A stretch of 7,557 bases of DNA from CAZADA01 sp964483775 (GTDB lineage: Bacteria; Pseudomonadota; Alphaproteobacteria; Caulobacterales; Maricaulaceae): assembly GCA_964483775.1 (NCBI GenBank), contig CAZADA010000124.1, positions 1 through 7,557 on the forward strand. Reading direction: 5' to 3'. Positions 1 through 6,447 of the stretch are shown piece after piece (position 1 is the first letter of the stretch; each line of letters begins with the position of its first letter). The position numbers and the translations under genes were made by a program. Below the pieces are notes generated by a model. It saw nothing but the letters and a program-made list of their open reading frames with translations. It searched no databases and was not told the DNA's origin.

Positions 1-815
1 AGGACCTCCATGGCGCGCGCCCGGTTCTGGTGCTGCGACTTCTCGGAGGCGGTCACCACCAGCCCGGTCGGCAGATGGGTGATGCGCACCGCGCTGTCGG
101 TCGTGTTGACGTGCTGACCGCCGGCGCCGGAGGCGCGCATGGTGTCGATGCGGATGTCCTCGTTGCGCACTTCGATGTCGACGTCTTCGGGCGCGGGCAA
201 CACCGCCACAGTGGCGGCCGAGGTGTGGATGCGCCCCTGGCTTTCGGTGGCGGGCACGCGTTGGACCCGGTGCACGCCGCTTTCAAACTTGAGCCGGCCG
301 AACGCGCCATCGCCGGTGATGTTGGCGACGACCTCTTTGTAGCCGCCCGCCTCGCCCTCGCTTTCGGAGATCATCTCGATCCGCCAGCCGCGCAAGCTCG
401 CATAGCGCTGATACATGCGGAACAAATCACCGGCGAACAGCGCGGCTTCATCGCCGCCGGTGCCAGCGCGCACTTCCAAAATGCAATTGGCGTCGTCGTC
501 GCGATCTTTGGGCAGGAGCAGCAGCTGGACCTCGCGCTCCATCTCAGGCAGCTGGGCGCGCAATTCTCGCCCCTCTTCCTCAGCCAGAGCGGCCATTTCG
601 GGATCATCGTCGGCGTCGTCGGCCAGCGTTTCGGCCTCCGCCAAGGCTTCACGCATGGCTCGCAAACGACGCACCGCATCGGCCACGGGCGCCAGTTGGG
701 CGTGCTCTTTGGACAGCTTGACGATCTCGTCGCTGTCGCTGACCGCCGACATGCGGGCCTCGACCGCTTCGAAGCGGTCGACGACCTGCGCGAGTTTGTC
801 TTCAGGGATCGCCAT
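1..815 (-). CDS. prfA: Peptide chain release factor 1 (RF1), 3' end missing
   Basis: RF1 recognises UAA and UAG stop codons in the ribosomal A site and triggers hydrolysis of peptidyl-tRNA in the cytoplasm. Reading the minus strand from the ATG at 815-813 gives 271 codons that run off the window edge; the family is about 360 aa, so roughly the last quarter is missing. Visible parts in order are the acidic helical N-terminal domain (about residues 1-100), the segment ILEVRAGTGGDEAALFAGDL, the anticodon-like PAT motif at residues 188-190 within RVPATES, and the catalytic GGQ at 232-234 within GAGGQHVN. PAT rather than SPF separates RF1 from RF2. These motif positions lie within about one residue of those in E. 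coli RF1. An in-frame TGA lies eight codons upstream of the ATG with no other ATG between, so this start is the natural one, although its Shine-Dalgarno is poor. The GGQ glutamine is normally methylated by PrmC, whose gene often follows prfA but would lie outside this window. Confidence 0.97.
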   Translation of the reverse strand, partial: MAIPEDKLAQVVDRFEAVEARMSAVSDSDEIVKLSKEHAQLAPVADAVRRLRAMREALAEAETLADDADDDPEMAALAEEEGRELRAQLPEMEREVQLLLLPKDRDDDANCILEVRAGTGGDEAALFAGDLFRMYQRYASLRGWRIEMISESEGEAGGYKEVVANITGDGAFGRLKFESGVHRVQRVPATESQGRIHTSAATVAVLPAPEDVDIEVRNEDIRIDTMRASGAGGQHVNTTDSAVRITHLPTGLVVTASEKSQHQNRARAMEV

Positions 816-823
816 GGCGGGGG

Positions 824-851
824 TGCATACGCCCGCTCACGCTGGAATCCA
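824..851. repeat. Possible degenerate intergenic palindromic repeat in the prfA leader
   Basis: The 47-bp gap between the 128-aa gene and prfA contains CCCGC TCAC GCTGG (833-846) followed by AATCCA. It is an imperfect inverted repeat and resembles the common short intergenic repeats of proteobacteria whose one frame reads PAHAGIQ. Only one copy is in the window, so repeat status is inferred from resemblance alone. It sits about 10 bp upstream of the prfA start, where a Shine-Dalgarno would be expected. Confidence 0.2.
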
Positions 852-862
852 AGGGGTGATTG

Positions 863-1249
863 CTACAGCTCACCGCCATGCGCGCCCCAAGCCACCGCAT
901 CGGTGTTCTTTTCGGGGGTCTGCAAGGCGTCGAGGAGCCGGCGGATCACGTCCGAACCGGCCAAGGTCTCACCGGTTTGCGACTCGGCCATCAGCGAGAG
1001 TTTGCCGCCCTCACCTTCGACCGAACGCATGCGGTCGGACATGATCGACAGCATCTGCAGCAAGAAAGTCAGATTGTTGGCCGCTTCGGTGCTCTGGCGC
1101 ACCGTCAAACGCCATCCATTGCCGCCGCGCTCCATGCGCGCGATGACGGTGGAGCCTTGCATGACATCAAAGACGGGACCACTGGCGCCGGCTGGCCATT
1201 GCTCGTGGAAACCCCATCCATTGCCAAAACCGTTCGTTCCTCTGGACAT
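863..1249 (-). CDS. Hypothetical protein, 128 aa, upstream of prfA
   Basis: I do not recognise this protein. It starts at the ATG at 1249-1247 and ends with TAG at 865-863. The start has a good ribosome site, AAAGGA with AGGA nine bases upstream of the ATG, which supports a real gene. The first 25 or so residues are rich in Gly, Phe and Trp (FGNGWGF, then HEQWPAG). Residues 26-50 look like beta strands (PVFDVMQGSTVIARM, then GNGWRLTVRQ). Residues 52-76 look like an amphipathic helix (TEAANNLTFLLQMLSIMSDR). A charged and mixed C-terminus ends in HGGEL. There is no signal peptide or membrane segment, so it is probably cytoplasmic. It is followed after 47 bp by prfA in the same direction and could be co-transcribed with it. 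No catalytic motif is evident. The opposite strand also has long open frames here, but they lack a comparable start site and continue the antisense frame of prfA. Confidence 0.7.
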   Translation of the reverse strand: MSRGTNGFGNGWGFHEQWPAGASGPVFDVMQGSTVIARMERGGNGWRLTVRQSTEAANNLTFLLQMLSIMSDRMRSVEGEGGKLSLMAESQTGETLAGSDVIRRLLDALQTPEKNTDAVAWGAHGGEL

Positions 1250-1372
1250 TGCGCCCGATCCTTTGCTGCGGCCAAGTTGCTATGGGACCCCCCACCGCCC
1301 TTCATAAACCAAGGAATTGGCGAGTTGGGAACCCCCTTTAAGAACATGTTTATAAGTTGCCGTTGTCCCCAC
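1250..1372. other. Intergenic region, AT-richer, probable leader of the 128-aa gene
   Basis: This is a 123-bp gap between the 154-aa gene and the 128-aa gene, with a stretch (about 1336-1360) clearly more AT-rich than the surrounding coding DNA. It holds the imperfect palindrome described separately and the Shine-Dalgarno of the 128-aa gene. I found no convincing sigma-70 -35/-10 pair on the minus strand and no hairpin followed by a T run, so a promoter here is plausible only from position and composition. Confidence 0.5.
1338..1355. promoter_or_regulatory. Imperfect AT-rich palindrome, possible operator
   Basis: The 18-bp site TTAAGAACATGTTTATAA has two-fold symmetry: seven of nine base pairs match around a perfect 8-bp core, AACATGTT at 1343-1350. 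It lies between the 154-aa and 128-aa genes, about 90 bp upstream of the 128-aa start. Its shape and length suit a dimeric DNA-binding protein, but it matches no operator consensus I can name with confidence. It is not the direct-repeat GTTC-N7-GTTC LexA box known from alphaproteobacteria. Confidence 0.25.
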
Positions 1373-1837
1373 TTAGTGTTGGCGCGCTGTTAGGCCGAGG
1401 GCGCGGCCGGGACTGGCGGACGGTTCGCGAAAGGCGAGATTACCGTCGGTGAGCTCGTAGGGCATCATCAGCTCCATCGCTGAGCCGTCCCTGTGCTCGA
1501 AGCGCCCGTAGACCGCTTCGTTGGTTGGGGCGTCATCGGTGATGAACCGGATATCGGCGAGGATCATCGCCGCCTGAACCTCGCCGCGCGAGGCGTAGCT
1601 GCGCAGCGCGCCCTCAAGCGACGTTACGGCCGCGTCTGGATCTTCAATGTCGGATGCTTGTCCAGGCAGATCTTGCACGGCCAGGCCGCGCGCTTCGCCC
1701 TCCCCATCCAGGTACGCGGCGAACGGGGTGAAAAAACCGTCGCGCTCCAAAAGGCCTTGGGCCAGCGGCATGAAGGCGTCAATCAACGCGCCAAAATCGA
1801 TTTGCGCGCGGTCTGTGGCGAATGCGTCGTCTGCCAT
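1373..1837 (-). CDS. Conserved-looking hypothetical protein, 154 aa
   Basis: I cannot name this family. The frame is open for 32 codons further upstream (to 1933), but I place the start at the ATG at 1837-1835 because TAGGAG lies just upstream with an 8-base spacer, and the upstream residues look like non-coding translation (Arg- and Val-rich, no domain). The protein is acidic and has no signal peptide or membrane segment. Residues 11-43 look helical (IDFGALIDAFMPLAQGLLER then DGFFTPFAAYL). Residues 67-90 form another helix region. Residues 91-100 (MILADIRFIT) and 109-140 (VYGRFEHRDGSAMELMMPYE and following) look like an antiparallel sheet, with a FEHRDG turn and a PYE motif that read like a folded, conserved core. 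It follows ispG after 174 bp in the same direction. A cytoplasmic role is likely; no enzyme motif is visible. Confidence 0.78.
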   Translation of the reverse strand: MADDAFATDRAQIDFGALIDAFMPLAQGLLERDGFFTPFAAYLDGEGEARGLAVQDLPGQASDIEDPDAAVTSLEGALRSYASRGEVQAAMILADIRFITDDAPTNEAVYGRFEHRDGSAMELMMPYELTDGNLAFREPSASPGRALGLTARQH

Positions 1838-2011
1838 CACTGGTACTCCTACTCGATCCAGCTGGGACAGGCTAACAAGCAAATTCGTCGCCAGGCGAGT
1901 CGCGCCTCGCACTCTATGTGCAGCACCAACCAACGGCGCTGGCGGGCTGAGGTGGGCCGAGCCGCCCCATCGTCGCTGGGCTAGGGTGAGGTTTTGGGCG
2001 CCATGTTGCGC
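1838..2011. other. Intergenic region between ispG and the 154-aa gene
   Basis: This 174-bp gap contains the Shine-Dalgarno of the 154-aa gene (TAGGAG near 1851-1846, minus strand). It also has a GC-rich imperfect inverted repeat (GGCGGGCT at 1941-1948 facing AGCCGCC at 1960-1966, one bulged G) and two similar 13-mers in direct orientation (1930-1942 and 1967-1979, 11 of 13 bases equal). No T run follows the inverted repeat on the minus strand, so it is not a standard intrinsic terminator. I found no convincing promoter. The size of the gap allows a separate transcript for the downstream genes. Confidence 0.4.
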
Positions 2012-3190
2012 TTAGGACTCCTGCGCTTCGGCGGCTTGCCCGCGGGCCGCGCGCAACTTGGCGGCTCGCACCTCCACCGCATCGACGATCCGCTCGACCA
2101 TCTCCTCGTTTGAGATTTTCGCCGAGGGCTTACCGGCGACATACATCATGCCCGCGCCCGCGCCGCCGCCGGTGAAGCCAAGCTCGGTGAACGCCGCCTC
2201 GCCCGGTCCGTTCACCACACAGCCAATGATTGACAGGGAGATGGGCTCGGCAATGTGCGCCAGGCGCTGTTCGAGGATCTCAACGGTCTTGATCACATCA
2301 AAGCCCTGCCTCGCGCAGCTTGGGCACGCGATGATGTTGACGCCCCGGCTGCGTATGCCCAGCGATTTGAGGATGTCAAAGCCGACTTTGATCTCCTCCA
2401 CCGGGTCAGCCGAGAGCGACACGCGGATGGTGTCGCCAATGCCCGCCCATAACAGCGCCCCCAGCCCGATGGACGACTTCACCGCGCCATGGCGCAGACC
2501 GCCGGCCTCGGTCACGCCAAGATGCAAGGGCGCGTCGGTCGCCTCGGCAAGCTGTTGGTAGGCGGCGACGGTGAGGAACACATCGGAGGCTTTGACGGAG
2601 ATCTTGTAGTCGCGAAAGCCGTGGTCCTCGAGGATGCGCGCGTGCTCCAGCGCGCTTTCGACCATGGCGTCGGGGCAAGGCTCGCCGTATTTTTCAAGCA
2701 GGTGCTTTTCAAGCGAGCCGGCGTTCACGCCAATGCGCATCGAACAGCCATGGTCTTTGGCGGCTTGCACGACCTCACGCTCACGTTCGGCGCTGCCAAT
2801 GTTGCCAGGGTTGATGCGCAGGCACGCCGCGCCGGCTTGGGCGGCTTCAATGCCGCGGCGATAGTGGAAGTGGATGTCGGCGACGATGGGAACACGCACA
2901 GCCTTCACAATGGCCTTCAGCGCGTACGTGGAATCTTCATCGGGGCACGAGACACGGACGATATCGGCGCCCGCCTCCTCCAGTTCGCGGATCTGATTGA
3001 TGGTCGCATTCACGTCCGTCGTCGGCGTGTTGGTCATGGACTGCACGGTGATGGGCGCATCGCCGCCGACGGGGACGTCGCCAACCATGATTTGGCGGCT
3101 CTTGCGGCGGTCAATCGTGCGCCAGGGACGCACCGCCCGGGCCAGAGCGTCACTATCGGCGGGGGCGTGGAGCGGGCTGACGTCGGTCAT
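2012..3190 (-). CDS. ispG: 4-hydroxy-3-methylbut-2-en-1-yl diphosphate synthase (IspG/GcpE)
   Basis: IspG is the penultimate enzyme of the MEP isoprenoid pathway. It reductively opens methylerythritol cyclodiphosphate to HMBPP with a [4Fe-4S] cluster, using electrons from flavodoxin or ferredoxin in the cytoplasm. The 392-aa product has the N-terminal TIM-barrel part (about residues 30-280; VGGDAPITVQSMTNTPT, ADIHFHYRRG, LRINPGNIG, GVTEAGG) and the C-terminal cluster domain. Cluster ligands are visible as Cys289 and Cys292 in ACPSCARQGFDV, Cys324 in GCVVNGPGE, and Glu331 of the same motif, matching Cys270, Cys273, Cys305 and Glu312 of E. coli. Length is that of the short bacterial form, without the plant and Chlamydia insertion. 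The ATG at 3190 is preceded by AGAAGG with a 5-base spacer. It lies 40 bp after the rodZ-like gene; rodZ followed by ispG is also the order in E. coli. The product feeds undecaprenyl phosphate and quinone synthesis. Confidence 0.98.
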   Translation of the reverse strand: MTDVSPLHAPADSDALARAVRPWRTIDRRKSRQIMVGDVPVGGDAPITVQSMTNTPTTDVNATINQIRELEEAGADIVRVSCPDEDSTYALKAIVKAVRVPIVADIHFHYRRGIEAAQAGAACLRINPGNIGSAEREREVVQAAKDHGCSMRIGVNAGSLEKHLLEKYGEPCPDAMVESALEHARILEDHGFRDYKISVKASDVFLTVAAYQQLAEATDAPLHLGVTEAGGLRHGAVKSSIGLGALLWAGIGDTIRVSLSADPVEEIKVGFDILKSLGIRSRGVNIIACPSCARQGFDVIKTVEILEQRLAHIAEPISLSIIGCVVNGPGEAAFTELGFTGGGAGAGMMYVAGKPSAKISNEEMVERIVDAVEVRAAKLRAARGQAAEAQES

Positions 3191-3207
3191 GGCGGCCTTC
3201 TACATCT

Positions 3208-3215
3208 GTGCGCAC
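3208..3215. repeat. GTGCGCAC palindrome in the ispG leader
   Basis: A perfect 8-bp palindrome lies in the 40-bp gap between the rodZ-like gene and ispG, 18 bp upstream of the ispG ATG. The same octamer occurs upstream of the rodZ-like gene at 4012-4019. Alternating purine-pyrimidine octamers are not rare in GC-rich DNA, so a shared function is only a possibility. Confidence 0.15.
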
Positions 3216-3230
3216 TTGACACATACGCAC

Positions 3231-3989
3231 TTAACCGCCCGGCTCAACCGCCTGTGTGGGTCCGGGCGCCAGATCGGGCGTCCAATCGGTCACCGGAACG
3301 CCCGCCAGACCGAGCGGTCCGAGGTTGTCGCCTCCGCGCATCAGCTCAACGCCGCCGCCATTTTCCGCCCACACGCGCACACCCTGGTCGGCGGGCAAGG
3401 GGTAAAGCTCGCCTCGGGCCAGATAACCGGCAAAGGCCACGCGGCCTGCCTGGTCACGCACCTCAATGCGCGTGGATATCCGCGCGCGCAGCGCCCACGC
3501 CTGTGTCTGGACGCGCGCCACTTGGATACGCGGTGCGGGGGCGCGTCCCGGTTCGGCGGCCAGCCATTCACGGAACTCGTCTGTGAGCGGTTCGACCTCA
3601 TTCATGTCAGCGGGATTGGCCGGGTTGAGGCCCGCCCAAATGATGCCGATCGCCACGGTCAGGATGGCGGCTGACGCCGCCATCAATGGCGCGCGGCTTG
3701 GCCGCTTGGGGGCGCGGAACGTGTCGCCGTGATCCACGGCGCGCGCCGGGGCGGTCTGGGTCGCAAACAGGCTGGCCATATCGGAGGGATCAAGGCCCAC
3801 CTCAGCCGCATAGGCGCGCACGAAACCCGCCACGTAGGGCCGCTCGGGAAGATCACGCATATCCATGGCTTCAATGGCGTCGAGATAGTCGCGGCGAATG
3901 CGGGTTCTCGCGGCAATATCGTCGATCGATAGACCGAGGGCCTGTCGCGCATTAGCCAATTGCTCGCCGGCTGTGGGTTCGATGCTCAT
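3231..3989 (-). CDS. rodZ: RodZ-like cytoskeletal/cell-shape protein (HTH, one TM, DUF4115-type tail)
   Basis: RodZ is a single-pass inner-membrane protein. Its cytoplasmic helix-turn-helix domain binds MreB and its periplasmic part contacts the wall-elongation machinery. The 252-aa product shows the expected order. An HTH_25-type domain spans about residues 6-72 (GEQLANARQALGLSIDDIAA, IRRDYLDAIE, then LPERPYVAGFVRAYA, a family hallmark). A basic juxtamembrane stretch at 92-99 (RAPKRPSR) precedes a membrane helix at about 101-121. A linker follows, then a C-terminal beta domain at about 160-232 resembling DUF4115 (IEVRDQAGRVAFAGYLARGE, then GVRVWAENGG). The tail is Pro- and Gly-rich. It is shorter than E. 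coli RodZ (337 aa), mainly in the linker. Basic residues before the helix fit an N-in orientation. The ATG at 3989 has only a weak ribosome site. Placement directly upstream of ispG is as in E. coli and strengthens the call over a generic HTH regulator. Confidence 0.9.
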   Translation of the reverse strand: MSIEPTAGEQLANARQALGLSIDDIAARTRIRRDYLDAIEAMDMRDLPERPYVAGFVRAYAAEVGLDPSDMASLFATQTAPARAVDHGDTFRAPKRPSRAPLMAASAAILTVAIGIIWAGLNPANPADMNEVEPLTDEFREWLAAEPGRAPAPRIQVARVQTQAWALRARISTRIEVRDQAGRVAFAGYLARGELYPLPADQGVRVWAENGGGVELMRGGDNLGPLGLAGVPVTDWTPDLAPGPTQAVEPGG

Positions 3990-4105
3990 CGCGTCGGCCT
4001 ATTCAAGTCGTGTGCGCACGTGCTGGCCAGCTTGTCCATGCGGCGCGCACGCCGCGCTCAATTCGTTGCCCGTCAAACCTCTATTAAGTCTGAATCGGGC
4101 GCTGA
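3990..4105. other. Leader region between ptsP and the rodZ-like gene
   Basis: This 116-bp gap holds a perfect 6-bp hairpin with a 4-base loop (GCGGCG at 4040-4045, CGCCGC at 4050-4055) and the octamer GTGCGCAC at 4012-4019. The hairpin has no T run after it on the minus strand, so it is not a classical intrinsic terminator. A weak promoter-like pair on the minus strand is TTGTAA (4111-4106) and TTAATA (4087-4082), spaced 18 bp and beginning at the ptsP stop codon. It could start a rodZ-ispG transcript but matches consensus only partly. Confidence 0.3.
4040..4055. other. GC-rich hairpin, perfect 6-bp stem, 4-base loop
   Basis: GCGGCG CGCA CGCCGC forms a perfect stem-loop between ptsP and the rodZ-like gene, starting about 50 bp upstream of the rodZ ATG. 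With no adjacent T run it could be an RNA processing or stability element, or simply a chance feature of GC-rich sequence. Confidence 0.3.
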
Positions 4106-6418
4106 TTACAACGGCACCTCAAGCCTGTCGGCCAGCGCCTGCAGATCCGGTCGGATGCTGGGCGCTGAGCTGTAGATCAGATCGTTCACGGCCTCGCGCG
4201 TCGCCCCCGCGTGCATCGCAAGGACCATGCGCTTGACGGGTCCCACACCGCCGGCGGGCATGGACAGTTGTCGGTACCCCAGCGCAATCAACGCCATGGC
4301 GTCCAGCGGGCGTCCGGCCATCTCGCCGCACACCGTGACCGGCACACCAGCCTGGGCGGCGGCGGTCGCAATCTGACCGAGGAGGCGCAAAGCGGGAGGG
4401 CTCAACGGATCGTAACGCTCAGCGGTCTTGGGATTGCTCCGGTCGGCAGCGAAAAAGAACTGGAGCAGATCATTGGCGCCAACGGAGAGGAAATCGGCTT
4501 CTTCAAGCAATTGGTCGAGTTGGAACACCATCGCTGGCGTCTCCAGCATCACGCCGACCTCAAGCTTGGCCGGGGCGGGACGGCCTCGCTCCTGCGCCCA
4601 GGCGACTTCCCGATCAACGAGTTCGCGGGCGCGACGAAACTCATCGAGCGTCGTCACCAGCGGAAACATCACAGCCAAGGGGCGCCCGGCGGCCGCCGCG
4701 ATCAGGGCGCGGGCCTGGTAGCGCATGAGCGCGGGACGATCGAGGCTGACCCGCAGCGCGCGCCAGCCGAGCGCTGGGTTCTCCTCGCGCTCATGCTGGG
4801 CGTAGGGCAGGATTTTGTCGCCGCCCAGATCAAGCGTGCGAAACACACACGTGCGGCCCGGCCCCACCGAATCGAGCGCCGTCGTGTAGAGCGCGGTTTG
4901 GGCAGACAGCTTGGGCAGCGTGTCCGCAATCATGAACTGGAACTCGGTGCGGAACAGGCCAATGCCCTCGGCGCCTGTGCGATCCAGCTGGCGCAAATCG
5001 ACCAGCAGTCCGGCGTTCAGCAGCAGCTTGATGTGTTCACCGTCAAGTGTCTTGGCCGGTTGATCGCGTTGGGCCTCAAAGGCGGCGCGGCGCGCGCCAG
5101 AGCGCTCGATTTTCCCTTCGAACGCGGCGATCGCCGAGCTGGTCGGGCGCACCTGAGCTTCGCCGTGGGCGCCATCAATGATCGCCATGTCGTTGTGTTC
5201 CACCTGGTCGAGCAAACCTTCAAGGCCGCCGACGACGGGAATGGACAGGGCCTTGGCGACGATGACCGCATGGCTCGCCGGCGCTCCCTCCTCAAGCAAA
5301 ACGCCCTTCAACCGCTCGGCGTCGTGCTCCAAAAGCGCGGCTGGGCTGATGGAGCGGGCGACGAGGATCGCATCGTCGGGCATGTCGCGGCGATCAGGCA
5401 CACGGCCGTTCTCGGCCGACAAATGCTGCAACAACCGGTCAGCGAGATCCTCAAGGTCGCTAAGCCGTTCGCGCAGATAGGAATCACGACTGTTGACGAG
5501 GCGGGCGCGCTGGGCGTTGCGCACGCGCTCTACCGCCGCTTCTGCGGTGAGGCCGGACCGAGCCGCCTCCCGCAACCTGTTCAGCCAAGCCGGATCGTGG
5601 GCAAGCAGGCGCGTGGTTTCGAGCACCTCGCGCGGCTGGGCGGACAAAACGGCGCCGCGCCCGGCAAGCAGGGCGTCAATGTTTGCGCGCAGCTGCAGGA
5701 CCGCTCGCTCGACACGTTCGGCCTCCGCGTCGGGGTCGTCTGCGATAAGGCGGGCTGCGGGGACGTGGGGTTCGTGTTTGACGATCCGGCCGATGGCCAA
5801 GCCTTCAGACAGCGGCCTGCCGATGCGGCGCAGGGCGCGGCTGGGGCGCACTTCAATGCCGCTTAGGGCGTCCCGGTCTTGCTCGGACAGTTCAGCGACC
5901 ACTTCGGCGAGCACCATGGCGGCCGTCTGCAGGGCTTCGAACTCCTCTTCGTCATAGACACGCCGGCTGCGGTTTTGGATAGCCAGCACGCCGAGCAGGC
6001 GCCCGCCCCGCAAAATGGGCACGCCGAGGAAGGTGAGCAGTCCTTCCTCCCGGGTCTGGGGCTGATAGGAGAACGCCGGATGGGATGGCGCGTCGTCAAT
6101 GTTCAACGGCTGCAGCGTTCGGGCGACGACCCCCACCAAACCCTCATCGGGCTGGAGGCGCACCTGGTGAACGGCTGTGGGATCAAGACCCTCGGTGGCG
6201 TACAGCTCCAACTCCCCGCCGTCGCGGCGCAGATAGACCGAGCACACATCGGCCACCAGGCCCCGCGCGAGCACGCTGACAAAACTGTCCAGGCGTTGCT
6301 GCGCCGCGCCAACGCTGGCCATGATCTCGCGGATCTGGCGCATCACCCGGCGGGCGGCGGCTGCGGAGGCGGTGGGCACAGTCTGAGGTCTCACTCTGGG
6401 GTTGTGGCCAGCATACAC
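4106..6418 (-). CDS. ptsP: PTS enzyme I, nitrogen type (EI-Ntr), with GAF sensor domain
   Basis: EI-Ntr autophosphorylates from phosphoenolpyruvate and passes the phosphate to NPr (PtsO/HPr-like) and on to EIIA-Ntr, a regulatory rather than sugar-importing cascade in the cytoplasm. Numbering from the GTG at 6418 (770 aa), a GAF domain covers about 40-173 (VADVCSVYLRR, ELYATEGL, LGVPILRGGRLLGVLAIQNR). The PEP-utiliser N-domain covers about 198-323. The mobile phosphohistidine domain covers about 343-423, with His383 in GAPASHAVIVAKAL. The PEP-binding TIM barrel covers about 448-743, with GIGLFRTEF, LDLGGDK, SVGANDLLQFFFAADRSNP and active-site Cys697 in VCGEMAGRP. All catalytic motifs are intact. 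The start is uncertain: no ATG precedes the conserved N-terminal helix except at 6343, and TTG 6484 and GTG 6418, 6394, 6379 and 6346 are options. I chose GTG 6418 for its partial Shine-Dalgarno (GAAG, 8-base spacer). It follows lysC closely, suggesting co-transcription. In proteobacteria the GAF domain is reported to sense glutamine. Confidence 0.96.
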   Translation of the reverse strand: MYAGHNPRVRPQTVPTASAAAARRVMRQIREIMASVGAAQQRLDSFVSVLARGLVADVCSVYLRRDGGELELYATEGLDPTAVHQVRLQPDEGLVGVVARTLQPLNIDDAPSHPAFSYQPQTREEGLLTFLGVPILRGGRLLGVLAIQNRSRRVYDEEEFEALQTAAMVLAEVVAELSEQDRDALSGIEVRPSRALRRIGRPLSEGLAIGRIVKHEPHVPAARLIADDPDAEAERVERAVLQLRANIDALLAGRGAVLSAQPREVLETTRLLAHDPAWLNRLREAARSGLTAEAAVERVRNAQRARLVNSRDSYLRERLSDLEDLADRLLQHLSAENGRVPDRRDMPDDAILVARSISPAALLEHDAERLKGVLLEEGAPASHAVIVAKALSIPVVGGLEGLLDQVEHNDMAIIDGAHGEAQVRPTSSAIAAFEGKIERSGARRAAFEAQRDQPAKTLDGEHIKLLLNAGLLVDLRQLDRTGAEGIGLFRTEFQFMIADTLPKLSAQTALYTTALDSVGPGRTCVFRTLDLGGDKILPYAQHEREENPALGWRALRVSLDRPALMRYQARALIAAAAGRPLAVMFPLVTTLDEFRRARELVDREVAWAQERGRPAPAKLEVGVMLETPAMVFQLDQLLEEADFLSVGANDLLQFFFAADRSNPKTAERYDPLSPPALRLLGQIATAAAQAGVPVTVCGEMAGRPLDAMALIALGYRQLSMPAGGVGPVKRMVLAMHAGATREAVNDLIYSSAPSIRPDLQALADRLEVPL

Positions 6419-6447
6419 CTGGCTAGCTTCATCAAGGCAACATTCGC

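Noticed and set aside
30..1307. 425-aa open frame on the plus strand
   Set aside because: It runs antisense through prfA, whose protein has unmistakable PAT and GGQ motifs, and through the 128-aa gene. It is His/Gly/Arg-rich with no domain, typical of mirror frames in GC-rich coding DNA.
1328..1351. Possible EcfG-type general stress promoter (GGAAC ... GTT) on the plus strand
   Set aside because: The spacing is about two to three bases too short, and it would point into the antisense of the 154-aa gene with no gene to drive.
1838..1933. N-terminal extension of the 154-aa protein back to 1933
   Set aside because: The extension has no domain and no ribosome site, whereas the internal ATG at 1837 has TAGGAG at ideal spacing.
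1941..1966. Intrinsic terminator after ispG
   Set aside because: The inverted repeat has a bulge and an 11-base loop, and no T run follows on the minus strand.
2489..3586. 365-aa open frame on the plus strand spanning ispG and the rodZ-like gene
   Set aside because: It is antisense to two well-supported genes and crosses the gap between them; a shadow of their codon bias.
4071..4076. TTGACG on the minus strand as a -35 box for the rodZ-like gene
   Set aside because: It matches the -35 well, but the expected -10 position falls in the GC-rich hairpin with no TATAAT-like or Caulobacter-type -10 sequence.
4211..5866. 551-aa open frame on the plus strand
   Set aside because: It lies wholly antisense to ptsP, which has all its catalytic motifs. 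Composition is Gly/Arg/His-rich and no family is recognisable.
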